Assembly (NCBI RefSeq): GCF_900113015.1
Contig: NZ_FONV01000025.1
Location: 19,389-83,388 of the forward strand
Direction of reading: 5' to 3'
From: Actinoplanes philippinensis
GTDB taxonomy: Bacteria > Actinomycetota > Actinomycetes > Mycobacteriales > Micromonosporaceae
Length of the DNA: 64,000 nt
Both the position numbers and the translations under genes were made by a program. Each line of letters starts with the position of its first letter. The first letter of the stretch is position 1. This document shows positions 53,102 to 61,726 of this stretch, piece after piece. The notes beneath the pieces were generated by a model, which was not told the origin of the DNA, ran no database searches, and was given only the letters and a program-made list of their open reading frames with translations.

Positions 53102-53665
53102 ATGAATGACGTCATGACCGGTTTCGGTGGCAAGCAGGCGTGGCTGGCGGTCGCCGGCGACGATCCCGGCGCGGTGCTCACGGCGCTCGGCCTGCGTGAT
53201 CTCGGGACCGTGCCGTGGCGCGACGGGCTGGACCTGGCGCATCTCACCGACGACCGGGTCGCGGTGACCCCGTCGCTGCCCGGCGCCCGGGGCCCGTGGG
53301 TGCTCGCCGTCGGCCGCGCGCTGATGACCCCGCCGGACGTGGTGGCGCTCTCCGCGCGGCTCGGCGCCGAGGTGCAGTTCTTCGCCACTCACCGGGTCAC
53401 CGAGCTGCACCGGTGGCAGCGTGCCGAGTCGGGTGACCTGCTTCGCGCGTTCGGGTATGTGGGGCAGACCGGTGAGGTGACGTCCTGGTTCGGCGAGCCG
53501 GACGCGGCCGAGCGTGCCGCCGGGCTGCCGGCCGAGCTCGACGAGGAGACCTCGGTGCTGGTCGCCGAGGGTGACGTGTTCCGGGTGGCCGGCGCCTGGA
53601 GCATCGATCCGACCATGTTGTCCGGGCGCGCGCCCGGCCCGCTGCGCCTCGGCGCGACGGACTGA
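53102..53665 (+). CDS. Uncharacterised actinobacterial protein, 187 aa
   Basis: No recognised domain. The protein has GGKQAWLAVAGDDPGAVLTALG near the start, a GPWVLAVGRALMTPPDVVALS segment, and EVQFFATHRVTELHRWQRAE. It reads as one soluble alpha/beta domain. It is 20 bases after the PemK-like gene and 16 before the adenylate kinase paralogue, all on the plus strand, so they may be one operon. Confidence 0.78.
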   Translation: MNDVMTGFGGKQAWLAVAGDDPGAVLTALGLRDLGTVPWRDGLDLAHLTDDRVAVTPSLPGARGPWVLAVGRALMTPPDVVALSARLGAEVQFFATHRVTELHRWQRAESGDLLRAFGYVGQTGEVTSWFGEPDAAERAAGLPAELDEETSVLVAEGDVFRVAGAWSIDPTMLSGRAPGPLRLGATD

Positions 53666-53681
53666 GCTTGTTGGAGGCGAC

Positions 53682-54329
53682 GTGCGCAAGTACGTGATCA
53701 TGGGCGTGCAGGGCAGCGGCAAGGGCACCCAGGCCAAGATGCTGCGGGAGGACCTCGACCTGGTGCACATCAGTGTGGGGGACATCTTCCGCTGGCACGT
53801 GCGCCAGCACACCAAGATGGGCGCCCAGGTCAAACGCATCATGGCGGCCGGCGAGCTGGTCAGTGACGAGCTGGTCGAGGAGGTGGTGCGCCGCCGGATG
53901 GGCATCCACGACTGGAACTACGGCTTCATCATCGACGGGTTCCCCCGTAACGGGCGGCAGGCCGAGTTCTTCATGGAGAGCTACGACATCGACGCGGTCA
54001 TCCACCTGGAGCTGCCGGACGACGAGGTGCGCCGTCGGGTGCTCAGCCGCCGGCTCTGCCCGAGCTGCGGCATGGACTACAACCTGATCGCCGACCGCCC
54101 GGAGCAGGAGGGCCGCTGCGACATCTGCGGCCACGAGCTGATCACCCGGGCCGACGACACCCCGGAGGCGCTGGAGTCGCGGCTCACCGACTACCACGAG
54201 AAGACCCGGCCGGTGCTGGAGCTGTTCCGGCGCAAGGAGGTCGTGCACGACGTGGACGGCCGTCCCCCGGTCGACGAGGTGCAGCAGGCCATCCGCAAGA
54301 CCCTGGGGCTGCCCGCGTACCGCGGTTAG
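53682..54329 (+). CDS. Adenylate-kinase-family nucleoside monophosphate kinase (paralogue)
   Basis: The 215-aa protein has the P-loop VQGSGKGTQAKML, the NMP-binding GDIFRWHVR and DGFPRNGRQAEFF, and a LID domain with four cysteines (LCPSCG...RCDICG), a zinc-binding LID. Actinobacterial housekeeping Adk, usually beside secY/map, mostly lacks zinc, so this is probably an extra paralogue. Reaction: NMP + ATP to NDP + ADP, with AMP the default. The GTG start follows TTGGAGG. A 20-base-pair terminator follows. Confidence 0.87.
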   Translation: MRKYVIMGVQGSGKGTQAKMLREDLDLVHISVGDIFRWHVRQHTKMGAQVKRIMAAGELVSDELVEEVVRRRMGIHDWNYGFIIDGFPRNGRQAEFFMESYDIDAVIHLELPDDEVRRRVLSRRLCPSCGMDYNLIADRPEQEGRCDICGHELITRADDTPEALESRLTDYHEKTRPVLELFRRKEVVHDVDGRPPVDEVQQAIRKTLGLPAYRG

Positions 54330-54386
54330 CGCTCGCCGGTTCCCCGCCGGCATGAAGGACCCCTCGCCCGGGTAGGGGCGATCGAT

Positions 54387-54430
54387 CAGACGGGCGCGGC
54401 CCCACCGAGAGGTGGGGCCGCGCCCGTCTG
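54387..54430 (+). terminator. Perfect 20-bp stem terminator after the kinase gene
   Basis: Bases 54387-54406 pair fully with 54411-54430 around a GAGA loop. The stem is very GC-rich and has no T-run. It isolates the PTS operon from upstream transcription. Confidence 0.9.
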
Positions 54431-54447
54431 CGTTGTGGGGCTCAACC

Positions 54448-54596
54448 CAAAGCGGACGGAACCGGAAACCAACACAACCGGACTTTCCTATTTGGGCCCG
54501 TTTTGAAGCCAAAGATCCTGCGAATTTAAGAGACCGAAATCTCTTCGACATATTGCGCTCGGGCAGAACCGGGCGTAAACAAAGACAAAGCCAAAA
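54448..54596 (+). promoter_or_regulatory. PTS operon promoter region with repeated CAAAG motifs
   Basis: The region before the DeoR gene is notably AT-rich and contains CAAAG at 54448, 54510, 54580 and 54586 and CAAAA at 54592, the last three with exact 6-base spacing. DeoR-family regulators of sugar operons typically bind such direct CAAA(G/A) repeats, so the local DeoR protein is the likely binder. -35/-10 elements are not clear. Confidence 0.5.
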
Positions 54597-54618
54597 CGAA
54601 CCAGGCGGGTGAGCAAGG

Positions 54619-55380
54619 ATGTACGCGGAGGAACGCCAGCAGGAGATAGTCCGGCGGGCCCGTGCCGAGGGCCGGGTGGACGTCGTGGCGCTGGCCGAGA
54701 CCTTCGGGGTGACGGCCGAGACGATCCGCCGCGACCTGACGGTGCTGGAGCGCTCCGGTGTTCTGCGCCGGGTGCACGGCGGCGCGATCCCGGTCGAGCG
54801 GCTCGGCTTCGAGCCGGCTCTGGCCGCCCGCGACGCGGTCCTGATCAGTGAGAAGGAGCGGATCGCCAAGGCCGCGCTCGCCGAGGTCCCGGAGGACGGG
54901 GCGATCATCCTGGACGCCGGGACGACCACGGCCCGGCTGTCCCAGCTGCTGCCGGCCGACCGCGAGCTCACCGTCGTGGTGAACTCGCCGGTGCTGGCCG
55001 CCGCGCTCGGTGTCAAGCCCAACCTGACGGTCCTGCTGCTCGGCGGCCGGGTCCGGGGCAAGACGCTGGCCACGGTGGACGACTGGGCGCTGCGGCCGCT
55101 CGCCGACATGTATGTGGACGTCGCGTTCATGGGCACCAACGGGTGCACCGTCGAGCGTGGCATGACCACTCCCGACCCGGCCGAGGCGGCGGTCAAGCGG
55201 GCGATGATCGCCGCGGCCCGCCGGGTGGTGCTGCTCGCCGATCACACCAAGATCGGCAATGATTACCTGGCGAAGTTCGGTGCGCTCACCGACCTCGACC
55301 TGCTGATCACCGACAACGGGCTCGACCACGACCTCGCCGCCGAGGTGGAGGCCACCGGCGTCCGGGTGGTGAAGGCATGA
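54619..55380 (+). CDS. DeoR-family regulator of the PTS operon
   Basis: The 253-aa protein has an N-terminal HTH (ERQQEIVRRARAEGRVDVVA, then FGVTAETIRRDLTVLERSGV and the RRVHGGA signature) and a DeoR C-terminal sugar-phosphate isomerase-like domain (DAGTTTARLSQLL, VDVAFMGTNG, LADHTKIGN). DeoR proteins commonly respond to a phosphosugar of the controlled pathway, here probably the ketose phosphate made by the dehydrogenase or kinase. It heads the operon and overlaps the kinase gene by 4 bases. Confidence 0.93.
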   Translation: MYAEERQQEIVRRARAEGRVDVVALAETFGVTAETIRRDLTVLERSGVLRRVHGGAIPVERLGFEPALAARDAVLISEKERIAKAALAEVPEDGAIILDAGTTTARLSQLLPADRELTVVVNSPVLAAALGVKPNLTVLLLGGRVRGKTLATVDDWALRPLADMYVDVAFMGTNGCTVERGMTTPDPAEAAVKRAMIAAARRVVLLADHTKIGNDYLAKFGALTDLDLLITDNGLDHDLAAEVEATGVRVVKA

Positions 55381-56315
55381 TCCTCACTGTCACTCTCAAC
55401 CCCAGCGTCGACCGGGCGCTCGAGGTCGACGTCCTGGTCCGCGGCGAGGTGCTGCGAGCCGCCGACTCCCACATCGACCCGGGCGGCAAGGGCGTCAACG
55501 TGTCCCGGGCGCTGCTCGCCAACGGGGTCCGTTCCACCGCTGTCGTGCCGACCGGCGGCGCCGAGGGCGAGCAGCTCGTCGACCTGCTCAACGCCGAGGG
55601 CGTCGACCTGCTGTCCGTGCCGATCGCCGGCCGGACCCGTTCCAACATCACCGTGGCCGAGCCGGACGGCACGGTCACCAAGATCAACGAGGCCGGCCCG
55701 GTCCTCTCCGACGCCGAGTTCGCCCAGGTCAGCAAGGCCGTCCTGGACGCCGCGGCGCAGGCCGACTGGGTGGTCATCTGCGGCAGCCTGCCGCCCGGCC
55801 CGGGCATCGACGCCTTCACCGACCTGTGTTCCCGGCTGGTCGGCGCAGGCTACCGGCTGGCCGTCGACAGCAGCGGCCCGGCCCTGCTGGCCGGCGTCGC
55901 CGCCGGGGCCGCCCTGGTCAAGCCCAACCGCGAGGAGCTCGCCGAGGCGGTCGGCGCGGAGCCGGCCACCCTCGGCGACGTGATCGAGGCCTGCCGCCGG
56001 CTGCGCGCGGCGGGCGCCGGCGCGGTCCTGGCCAGCCTCGGCGCCGACGGCGCGGTCCTGGTCGACGCGGACGGCGTCCTGGCCGGCGCCTCCCCGGTCA
56101 GCGTGCCGCGGAGCACTGTCGGCGCGGGCGACGCGATGCTCGCCGGCTTCCTGGCGGCGGGTGCGCGCGGCGCCGAGGCGCTCACCGAAGGGCTGGCGTG
56201 GGGCGCGGCCGCGGTCTCGCTGCCGGGCAGCCGGATGCCCACCCCCGCAGACCTCGACCGTACGCAGGTACGCGTCACCCCCGACCCCGACCCGTCCCGT
56301 CCCCTCCACTCCTGA
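55377..56315 (+). CDS. fruK: 1-phosphofructokinase-family (PfkB) kinase
   Basis: The 312-aa ribokinase-fold enzyme has MILTVTLNPSVDRALEVDVL, the DPGGKGVNVSRAL substrate loop, VKPNREELAEAVG, and the catalytic GAGDAMLAGFLAAG near the C-terminus. The LNPSVD start is typical of 1-phosphofructokinase and tagatose-6-phosphate kinase. With the PTS genes and the dehydrogenase around it, it probably turns a ketose phosphate into the bisphosphate. The ATG lies in the DeoR stop. Confidence 0.9.
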   Translation: MILTVTLNPSVDRALEVDVLVRGEVLRAADSHIDPGGKGVNVSRALLANGVRSTAVVPTGGAEGEQLVDLLNAEGVDLLSVPIAGRTRSNITVAEPDGTVTKINEAGPVLSDAEFAQVSKAVLDAAAQADWVVICGSLPPGPGIDAFTDLCSRLVGAGYRLAVDSSGPALLAGVAAGAALVKPNREELAEAVGAEPATLGDVIEACRRLRAAGAGAVLASLGADGAVLVDADGVLAGASPVSVPRSTVGAGDAMLAGFLAAGARGAEALTEGLAWGAAAVSLPGSRMPTPADLDRTQVRVTPDPDPSRPLHS

Positions 56316-56389
56316 TCCCCCGGCCGGTGCGTCAGCGCCGATCGGCCAAACCCCCTCAATCAACTCTCCACACCGAAATGGAGATCCTC

Positions 56390-57499
56390 ATGGCCTCTTC
56401 GTACACACCCGAGGTCAGCGGAACCGGATTCCGGGCCCGCGTCCAGAAGCTCGGCGGATACCTCGCCGGGATGGTGATGCCCAACATCGGGGCCATCATC
56501 GCCTGGGGTCTGATCACGGCGCTGTTCATCCCGGTCGGCTGGCTGCCGAACGAGAGCCTGGCCGAGCTCGTCGGCCCGATGATCACCTACCTGCTGCCGG
56601 TCCTGATCGGTTACACCGGCGGCCGGATGGTCCACGGTCAGCGCGGCGCTGTCGTCGGCGCCACCGCGACCATGGGTGTCGTCGTCGGCGCCGACGTGCC
56701 GATGTTCCTCGGCGCGATGATCATCGCCCCGCTCACCGCCTACGTCCTGAAGCTGTTCGACAACGCCATCGAGGGCAAGATCAAGCCCGGCTTCGAGATG
56801 CTCGTCGACAACTTCTCGGCCGGCATCATCGGCGGTGGCTTCGCGATCCTCGGCAAACTGGCCATCGGCCCGGTCGTCAACTCGCTGACCACGGCGGCCG
56901 GCAACGGCGTCGACTGGCTGCTCGACCACAGCCTGATGCCGCTGGTGTCGATCCTGGTCGAGCCGGCCAAGGTGCTGTTCCTCAACAACGCCATCAACCA
57001 CGGCGTGTTCAGCCCGCTCGGTGTGCAGCAGGTGGCGGAGAGCGGCAAGTCGATCCTGTTCATGATCGAGTCGAACCCCGGCCCCGGCCTGGGCCTGCTC
57101 CTCGCGTACTTCTTCTTCGGCCCGAAGTCGCTGCGCCCGACCACCCCGGCCGCGATGATCATCCACTTCTTCGGCGGCATCCACGAGATCTACTTCCCGT
57201 ACGTGCTGATGAAGCCGCGCCTGATCCTGGCCATGATGGCCGGCGGCATGGCCGGTGTGGCCACCTTCATGATCACCGGCGCGGGCACCGTCGCCTCCCC
57301 GGCTCCGGGCAGCATCTTCGCCTTCTTCGCGGTCACCGCGAAGGGCAGCCACTTCGGGATGATCCTCGGCGTCATCATCGCCGCCGCGGTCACCTTCGGG
57401 GTCGCCTCCCTGCTGCTCGGTTTCGGCAAGCTCAAGTCCGACCAGGAGCCGGAGGAGAGCATCGACGGCGTCGAGGCAAGCCACAAGGAAAACGCGTAA
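56390..57499 (+). CDS. PTS mannitol-type EIIC permease
   Basis: The 369-aa membrane protein matches the EIIC part of mannitol permease (MtlA): LGGYLAGMVMPNIGAIIAWG, ALFIPVGWLPNE, KPGFEMLVDNFSAGIIGGG and HFFGGIHEIYFPYVLMKPRL. The GGIHEIYFPYV motif contains the conserved Glu needed for transport. B and A domains are separate genes downstream. The ATG at 56390 has GGAG six bases upstream; another ATG 12 bases earlier is less likely. The substrate may be mannitol or another polyol. Confidence 0.9.
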   Translation: MASSYTPEVSGTGFRARVQKLGGYLAGMVMPNIGAIIAWGLITALFIPVGWLPNESLAELVGPMITYLLPVLIGYTGGRMVHGQRGAVVGATATMGVVVGADVPMFLGAMIIAPLTAYVLKLFDNAIEGKIKPGFEMLVDNFSAGIIGGGFAILGKLAIGPVVNSLTTAAGNGVDWLLDHSLMPLVSILVEPAKVLFLNNAINHGVFSPLGVQQVAESGKSILFMIESNPGPGLGLLLAYFFFGPKSLRPTTPAAMIIHFFGGIHEIYFPYVLMKPRLILAMMAGGMAGVATFMITGAGTVASPAPGSIFAFFAVTAKGSHFGMILGVIIAAAVTFGVASLLLGFGKLKSDQEPEESIDGVEASHKENA

Positions 57500-57529
57500 C
57501 CACCGCGTAACCACCACAGGAGAGAAGCG

Positions 57530-57838
57530 ATGGCAACCATCAACGGCAAGGACATCCACAAGCTCGTCGTCGCCTGCGACGCGGGAATGGGCAGCAGCGT
57601 GATGCTGGCCAGCACCCTGCGCAAGCAGCTCGGCAAGAGCGGGGTAACGGTCGAGCACACCCCGGTGAACTCGATCCCGGCCGACGCCGACGTGGTGGTC
57701 TGCCACAGCGGCCTCGCCGCCCGGGCGCGGTTGGTGGCGCCGGACAAGCCGATCGTCCCGTTCCAGATCTTCCTCGGCGACCCGGCCGTGACCCGCGTGG
57801 TCAAGGCCATCCAGCAGGGGACCGATCTCAATGTCTGA
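57530..57838 (+). CDS. PTS mannitol-type EIIB subunit
   Basis: The 102-aa protein has the phosphorylated Cys16 in VVACDAGMGSSVMLAS, exactly as in mannitol-type EIIB. It receives phosphate from EIIA and gives it to the sugar carried by EIIC. The ATG follows GGAGAGAAG. The stop overlaps the EIIA start by 8 bases. Confidence 0.93.
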   Translation: MATINGKDIHKLVVACDAGMGSSVMLASTLRKQLGKSGVTVEHTPVNSIPADADVVVCHSGLAARARLVAPDKPIVPFQIFLGDPAVTRVVKAIQQGTDLNV

Positions 57839-58280
57839 CCAGTTGCTCGACCCCCGGGCCATCCGGCTCGGGGAGACGGCCGCGGGCCGTGACGACGCGA
57901 TCCGTCGCTGCGGCGAGGTCCTGGTCGAGATCGGGGCCGCGGAACCGGGCTACATCGACACGATGCTCGCCCGGGAGCAGTCGATCTCCACCTATGTCGG
58001 CGAGGGGGTCGCCATCCCGCACGGCACCCTCGCCGGCAAGGACCTGGTGAAGCGGGACGCCCTCGCGGTGCTGCGCTTCCCGGAGACCGTCGACTGGGAC
58101 GGCGAGCCGGTCACCCTGTGCGTGGCCATCGCCGCCCAGGGCGACGGCCACGTCGAGCTCCTCGCCGCTCTCGCCGAGATCCTGCTCGACGAGGACCAGG
58201 CCCGCGAACTGCGCGAGGCCACCGAACCCGAGACCGTGATCCGGCTGCTCGGGAGCATCCAGGAGGAAGCGAAACAATGA
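57831..58280 (+). CDS. PTS fructose/mannitol-type EIIA subunit
   Basis: The 149-aa protein is the EIIA-2 type, with the active His64 in GVAIPHGTL. REQSISTYVGEGVA and LLAALAEILLDEDQARELR are typical surrounding segments. It passes phosphate from HPr to EIIB. It overlaps the EIIB gene by 8 bases and the dehydrogenase gene by 4. Confidence 0.93.
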   Translation: MSDQLLDPRAIRLGETAAGRDDAIRRCGEVLVEIGAAEPGYIDTMLAREQSISTYVGEGVAIPHGTLAGKDLVKRDALAVLRFPETVDWDGEPVTLCVAIAAQGDGHVELLAALAEILLDEDQARELREATEPETVIRLLGSIQEEAKQ

Positions 58281-59317
58281 AGGTCGTACGATTCCACGCC
58301 CCCGGCGACGTCCGTTTCGAGGACGCGCCGGAGCCCGAGGCCGGCCCCGGTGAGGTCAAGATCCGGGTCCGGAACTGCTCCACCTGCGGCACCGACGTGA
58401 AGATCTCGAAGTTCGGCCACCACCACATCCACCCGCCGCGGGTGATGGGCCACGAGATCGCCGGTGAGATCGTGCAGGTCGGTGAGGGTGTAGACGGCTG
58501 GTCCGCCGGCGACCGGGTGCAGGTCATCGCCGCGATCCCGTGCGGCGACTGCCCCGAGTGCGTGCGTGGCCGGATGACCATCTGCCCCAACCAGGTCTCG
58601 ATGGGCTACCACTTCGAGGGCGGCTTCGCCCAGTTCATGGTGGTGCCCAAGGAGGTCCTGAAGGTCGACGGCCTGAACCGGATCCCGGAGGGCGTCTCGT
58701 TCGCCGAGGCCTCCGTGGCCGAGCCGCTCGCCTGCGCCCTGAACGCGCAGAACCTGGCCCGCGTCGGCGAGGGCGACGACGTCGTCGTCATCGGCTCCGG
58801 CCCGATCGGCTGCCTGCACGTCCGGCTGGCCCGGGCCCGCGGCGCCGCCCGCGTCTTCCTGGTCGAGCTCAGCCGGCAGCGCCTGGAGATGGCCGCCAAC
58901 CTGGTCAAGCCGGACGCCGCGATCTGCGCCGGCGAGGTCGACCCGGTCGAGGAGGTCCTCAAGCTCACCGACGGCCGCGGCGCCGACGTGATCATCACGG
59001 CGGCCGCCTCCGGCAAGGCGCAGGAGCAGGCCATCCAGATGGCCGCCCGGCAGGGCCGGATCAGCTTCTTCGGCGGCCTGCCGAAGGACAACCCGACCAT
59101 CACCTGCGACTCCAACCTGGTGCACTACCGGGAGCTGACGATCGTCGGCGCCAACGGGTCCAGCCCCGCGCACAACGCGGAGGCCCTCAACCTGGTCGCC
59201 ACCGGCGCCGTGCCGGTCGCCGACCTGATCACCCACCGCCTCCCGCTGGAGAGCGCGATCGACGCCTTCGGCATCGTCGCCCGCGGCGAGGCCATCAAGG
59301 TCACCATCGAGCCCTAG
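58277..59317 (+). CDS. Zinc-dependent medium-chain dehydrogenase, polyol(-phosphate) type
   Basis: The 346-aa MDR enzyme has catalytic-zinc ligands in NCSTCGTDVKIS and GHEIAGEIV, a four-Cys structural zinc site in PCGDCPECVRGRMTIC, and a Rossmann motif in VVVIGSGPIGCLHV. Length and layout match sorbitol and galactitol-1-phosphate dehydrogenases rather than the zinc-free mannitol-1-phosphate dehydrogenase MtlD. In this operon it most likely oxidises the imported polyol phosphate to a ketose phosphate. The ATG overlaps the EIIA stop; AGGAGGAAG is a good site. Confidence 0.88.
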   Translation: MKVVRFHAPGDVRFEDAPEPEAGPGEVKIRVRNCSTCGTDVKISKFGHHHIHPPRVMGHEIAGEIVQVGEGVDGWSAGDRVQVIAAIPCGDCPECVRGRMTICPNQVSMGYHFEGGFAQFMVVPKEVLKVDGLNRIPEGVSFAEASVAEPLACALNAQNLARVGEGDDVVVIGSGPIGCLHVRLARARGAARVFLVELSRQRLEMAANLVKPDAAICAGEVDPVEEVLKLTDGRGADVIITAAASGKAQEQAIQMAARQGRISFFGGLPKDNPTITCDSNLVHYRELTIVGANGSSPAHNAEALNLVATGAVPVADLITHRLPLESAIDAFGIVARGEAIKVTIEP

Positions 59318-59330
59318 TTAGGAGATCTCC

Positions 59331-59603
59331 ATGCCCACGCGCACGGTGACCGTCGGTTCCAGCAGCGGCCTGCACGCCCGCCCCGCGAAGATCTTCGTCG
59401 AGGCGGCCGCCAAGGCCCCGGTCAAGGTCACGATCCGGTCCGGCGACCGCAAGCCGGTACCCGCCAAGAGCATGCTGTCGGTGCTCGCCCTCGGCGCCAA
59501 ACAGGGCACCGAGGTGATCCTCGAGGCCGAGGGCGAGGGCGCCGACGAGGCCCTGGACAGCCTGGCCGAGCTGCTGGCGAAGGACCTGGACGCCGATGCC
59601 TGA
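59331..59603 (+). CDS. ptsH: Phosphocarrier protein HPr
   Basis: The 90-aa protein has the active-site His15 in SSSGLHARPAKIF, and KSMLSVLALGAKQGTEV near residues 46-62, where the regulatory Ser of low-GC Gram-positives lies. HPr carries phosphate from EI to EIIA. It overlaps ptsI by 8 bases. Confidence 0.95.
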   Translation: MPTRTVTVGSSSGLHARPAKIFVEAAAKAPVKVTIRSGDRKPVPAKSMLSVLALGAKQGTEVILEAEGEGADEALDSLAELLAKDLDADA

Positions 59604-61239
59604 GGTGCTCACCGGCATCGGGGTGTGCGCCGGGACGGCCGCCGGTCCGCTGTTGCGGATCGCGGCCGCTCCGGCCCTTCCGGCCCCCGTCCCGGTCACC
59701 GACGCCGCCGCCGAGTACGGCCGGGCCGAGGCCGCGCTCGCCGAGGTGGTCGCCGAGCTGGGCCGCCGCGCCGACCGGGCCACCGACGCCACGGTCGCCG
59801 AGGTGCTGCGGGCCGAGGCGCTGATGGCCGACGACGAGGAGCTGCGCGACGGCGTCCGCGAGCTGATCGACGAGGGGCACGACGCCCCGCACGCCATCGA
59901 CGGCGCCTTCGCCACCTTCCGGGAGGCCTTCGCGGCGGCCGGCGGCTACCTCGCCGAACGCGTCGCGGACCTGGACGACCTGCGCGACCGCGCGGTGGCG
60001 GTGCTGCTCGGCCTGCCGATGCCGGGCGTGCCCTCGCCCGGCCACCCCTACGTCCTCGCGGCCCGCGACCTGGCCCCGGCCGACACCGCGGACCTCGACC
60101 CCGACCAGGTGATCGGCCTGGTCACCGAGGTCGGCGGCCCGACCAGCCACACCGCGATCCTGGCCCGCGCGCTCGGCCTGCCCGCGGTGGTGGCCTGCCC
60201 CGGAGTGCTGGCCGTGCCGGACGGCACGCTGGTGCTGCTCGACGGCGCGTCCGGGCAGCTGCGGGTGGGCGTCTCCGAGGCCGAGGCGACGGCCGCGGCA
60301 CAGAGCGCGGCCGAGGTGGCTGCCGCGGCGTCCACGCTGACCGGTCCGGGCGAGACCTCGGACGGGTACGCCGTGAAGCTCCTCGCCAATGTCGGTTCGG
60401 CCAAGAACGTCCCGGCCGCTGACGAGGCGCACGCGGAGGGGATCGGCCTGTTCCGTACCGAGCTGCTCTTCCTCGACCGGGCCCAGGAGCCCACCCTGGA
60501 CGAGCAGATCGCCGCCTACCGGGACGTGTTCACGGCTATGGCCGGGCGGCGCGTCGTCATCCGTACCCTCGATGCCGGCGCCGACAAACCGCTGCCGTTC
60601 CTCAACCAGGACGGTGAGCCCAATCCCGCGCTGGGGGTTCGTGGCCTGCGGGTGGCGCGGCAGCGCCCGGACGTGCTGACCACGCAGCTCGCCGCGATCG
60701 CCGAGGCCCGGTCGCAGACCGGCGCCGACGTGTGGGTGATGGCGCCGATGGTGTCCACCCTGGACGAGGCGACCGGTTTCGCGGCCGCGGTGCGCGAAGC
60801 GGGCCTGCCCAAGGCCGGCGTCATGATCGAGGTTCCGGCCGCCGCGCTGCGGGCCGCCGACCTGCTCCGGGTGGTCGACTTCCTGAGCATCGGCACGAAC
60901 GACCTGAGCCAGTACACGTTCGCCGCCGACCGGATGTGCGGCGATCTGGCCGACCTGCTCGACCCCTGGCAGCCGGCGCTGCTCCAGTTGATCGGCGTCT
61001 GCGGTGCGGCCGGCCGGGCGGCCGGCAAACCGGTCGGCGTGTGCGGGGAGGCGGCCGCCGATCCGCTGCTCGCCCCGGTGCTGGTCGGGCTCGGGGTGAC
61101 CAGCCTGTCGATGTCCCCGCGGGCGATCGGCCCGGTCCGGGCGGCTCTCGCCGCGCGCACCGAGGCGGAGTGCCGGCGGCTCGCCGAGCTGGCCGTGGCC
61201 GCCCCGGACGCGGCCGAGGCCCGCAAGCGGGCGATGTGA
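59596..61239 (+). CDS. ptsI: Phosphoenolpyruvate-protein phosphotransferase (Enzyme I)
   Basis: The 547-aa enzyme starts the PTS relay by taking phosphate from phosphoenolpyruvate. It has the phosphohistidine in GGPTSHTAILAR (His185), the PEP-binding EGIGLFRTELLFL, DAGADKPLPFL, and FLSIGTNDLSQYTFAADRM plus the C-terminal GVCGEAA Cys. A complete EI and HPr beside EIIABC means the operon supplies its own phosphorelay. A terminator follows. Confidence 0.95.
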   Translation: MPEVLTGIGVCAGTAAGPLLRIAAAPALPAPVPVTDAAAEYGRAEAALAEVVAELGRRADRATDATVAEVLRAEALMADDEELRDGVRELIDEGHDAPHAIDGAFATFREAFAAAGGYLAERVADLDDLRDRAVAVLLGLPMPGVPSPGHPYVLAARDLAPADTADLDPDQVIGLVTEVGGPTSHTAILARALGLPAVVACPGVLAVPDGTLVLLDGASGQLRVGVSEAEATAAAQSAAEVAAAASTLTGPGETSDGYAVKLLANVGSAKNVPAADEAHAEGIGLFRTELLFLDRAQEPTLDEQIAAYRDVFTAMAGRRVVIRTLDAGADKPLPFLNQDGEPNPALGVRGLRVARQRPDVLTTQLAAIAEARSQTGADVWVMAPMVSTLDEATGFAAAVREAGLPKAGVMIEVPAAALRAADLLRVVDFLSIGTNDLSQYTFAADRMCGDLADLLDPWQPALLQLIGVCGAAGRAAGKPVGVCGEAAADPLLAPVLVGLGVTSLSMSPRAIGPVRAALAARTEAECRRLAELAVAAPDAAEARKRAM

Positions 61240-61243
61240 GATC

Positions 61244-61274
61244 AGGGCCTCCCCCTCCCCCCGGGGGAGGCCCT
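61244..61274. terminator. Bidirectional terminator after ptsI
   Basis: AGGGCCTCCCCC and GGGGGAGGCCCT form a perfect 12-base stem with a 7-base C-rich loop, between ptsI and the convergent small secreted protein gene, whose stop is just 6 bases past it. It could serve both. Confidence 0.82.
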
Positions 61275-61279
61275 CCTCG

Positions 61280-61690
61280 TCAGCTGAACGGGAAGCCCGG
61301 CGGGAACACCGGGGTGGGAAACGTCTCGGTCTTGCGGATGACCTCGAACAGCAGCGGCGGCGCGCCCGGGGTGTCCGAGTAGGTGACGATCCGCTTGTGG
61401 CCGCCGTCGCGGTAGGTCACCGTCACCTCGTACCGGTAGCGGCCGGACCGGTCGGCCGGCACGTAGCGGGGCCGCAGCCCCCGGAACGCCCGGCTGGAGG
61501 CCATCCGCAGCACCTCGACCGCCTCCCGGATGCCGCCGGACACCTGGAAGACCGACATGTTCCACCCGCCGCGGGTACGCTCGACCGACACCTGAACGGC
61601 CTGATGGCCCAGCGTGGCGCCGGCGGCGGACGGATGCGCCGTGACCGCGGCGAGACCCAGCAGCAGGGCCACGCCACGCGAAATGATCAT
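61280..61690 (-). CDS. Small secreted protein, unknown
   Basis: The 136-aa protein has a signal peptide (GVALLLGLAAVTAHPSAAGA), and the rest is a beta-rich domain with YRYEVTVTYRDGGHKRIVTYS and LRPRYVPADRSG. It has no Cys and no recognised family. It lies downstream of ppk2 on the minus strand, 36 bases after its stop. Confidence 0.75.
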   Translation of the reverse strand: MIISRGVALLLGLAAVTAHPSAAGATLGHQAVQVSVERTRGGWNMSVFQVSGGIREAVEVLRMASSRAFRGLRPRYVPADRSGRYRYEVTVTYRDGGHKRIVTYSDTPGAPPLLFEVIRKTETFPTPVFPPGFPFS

Positions 61691-61726
61691 CCGGCCACTT
61701 TATCCGTAATGTCCCATTTCGACCGG

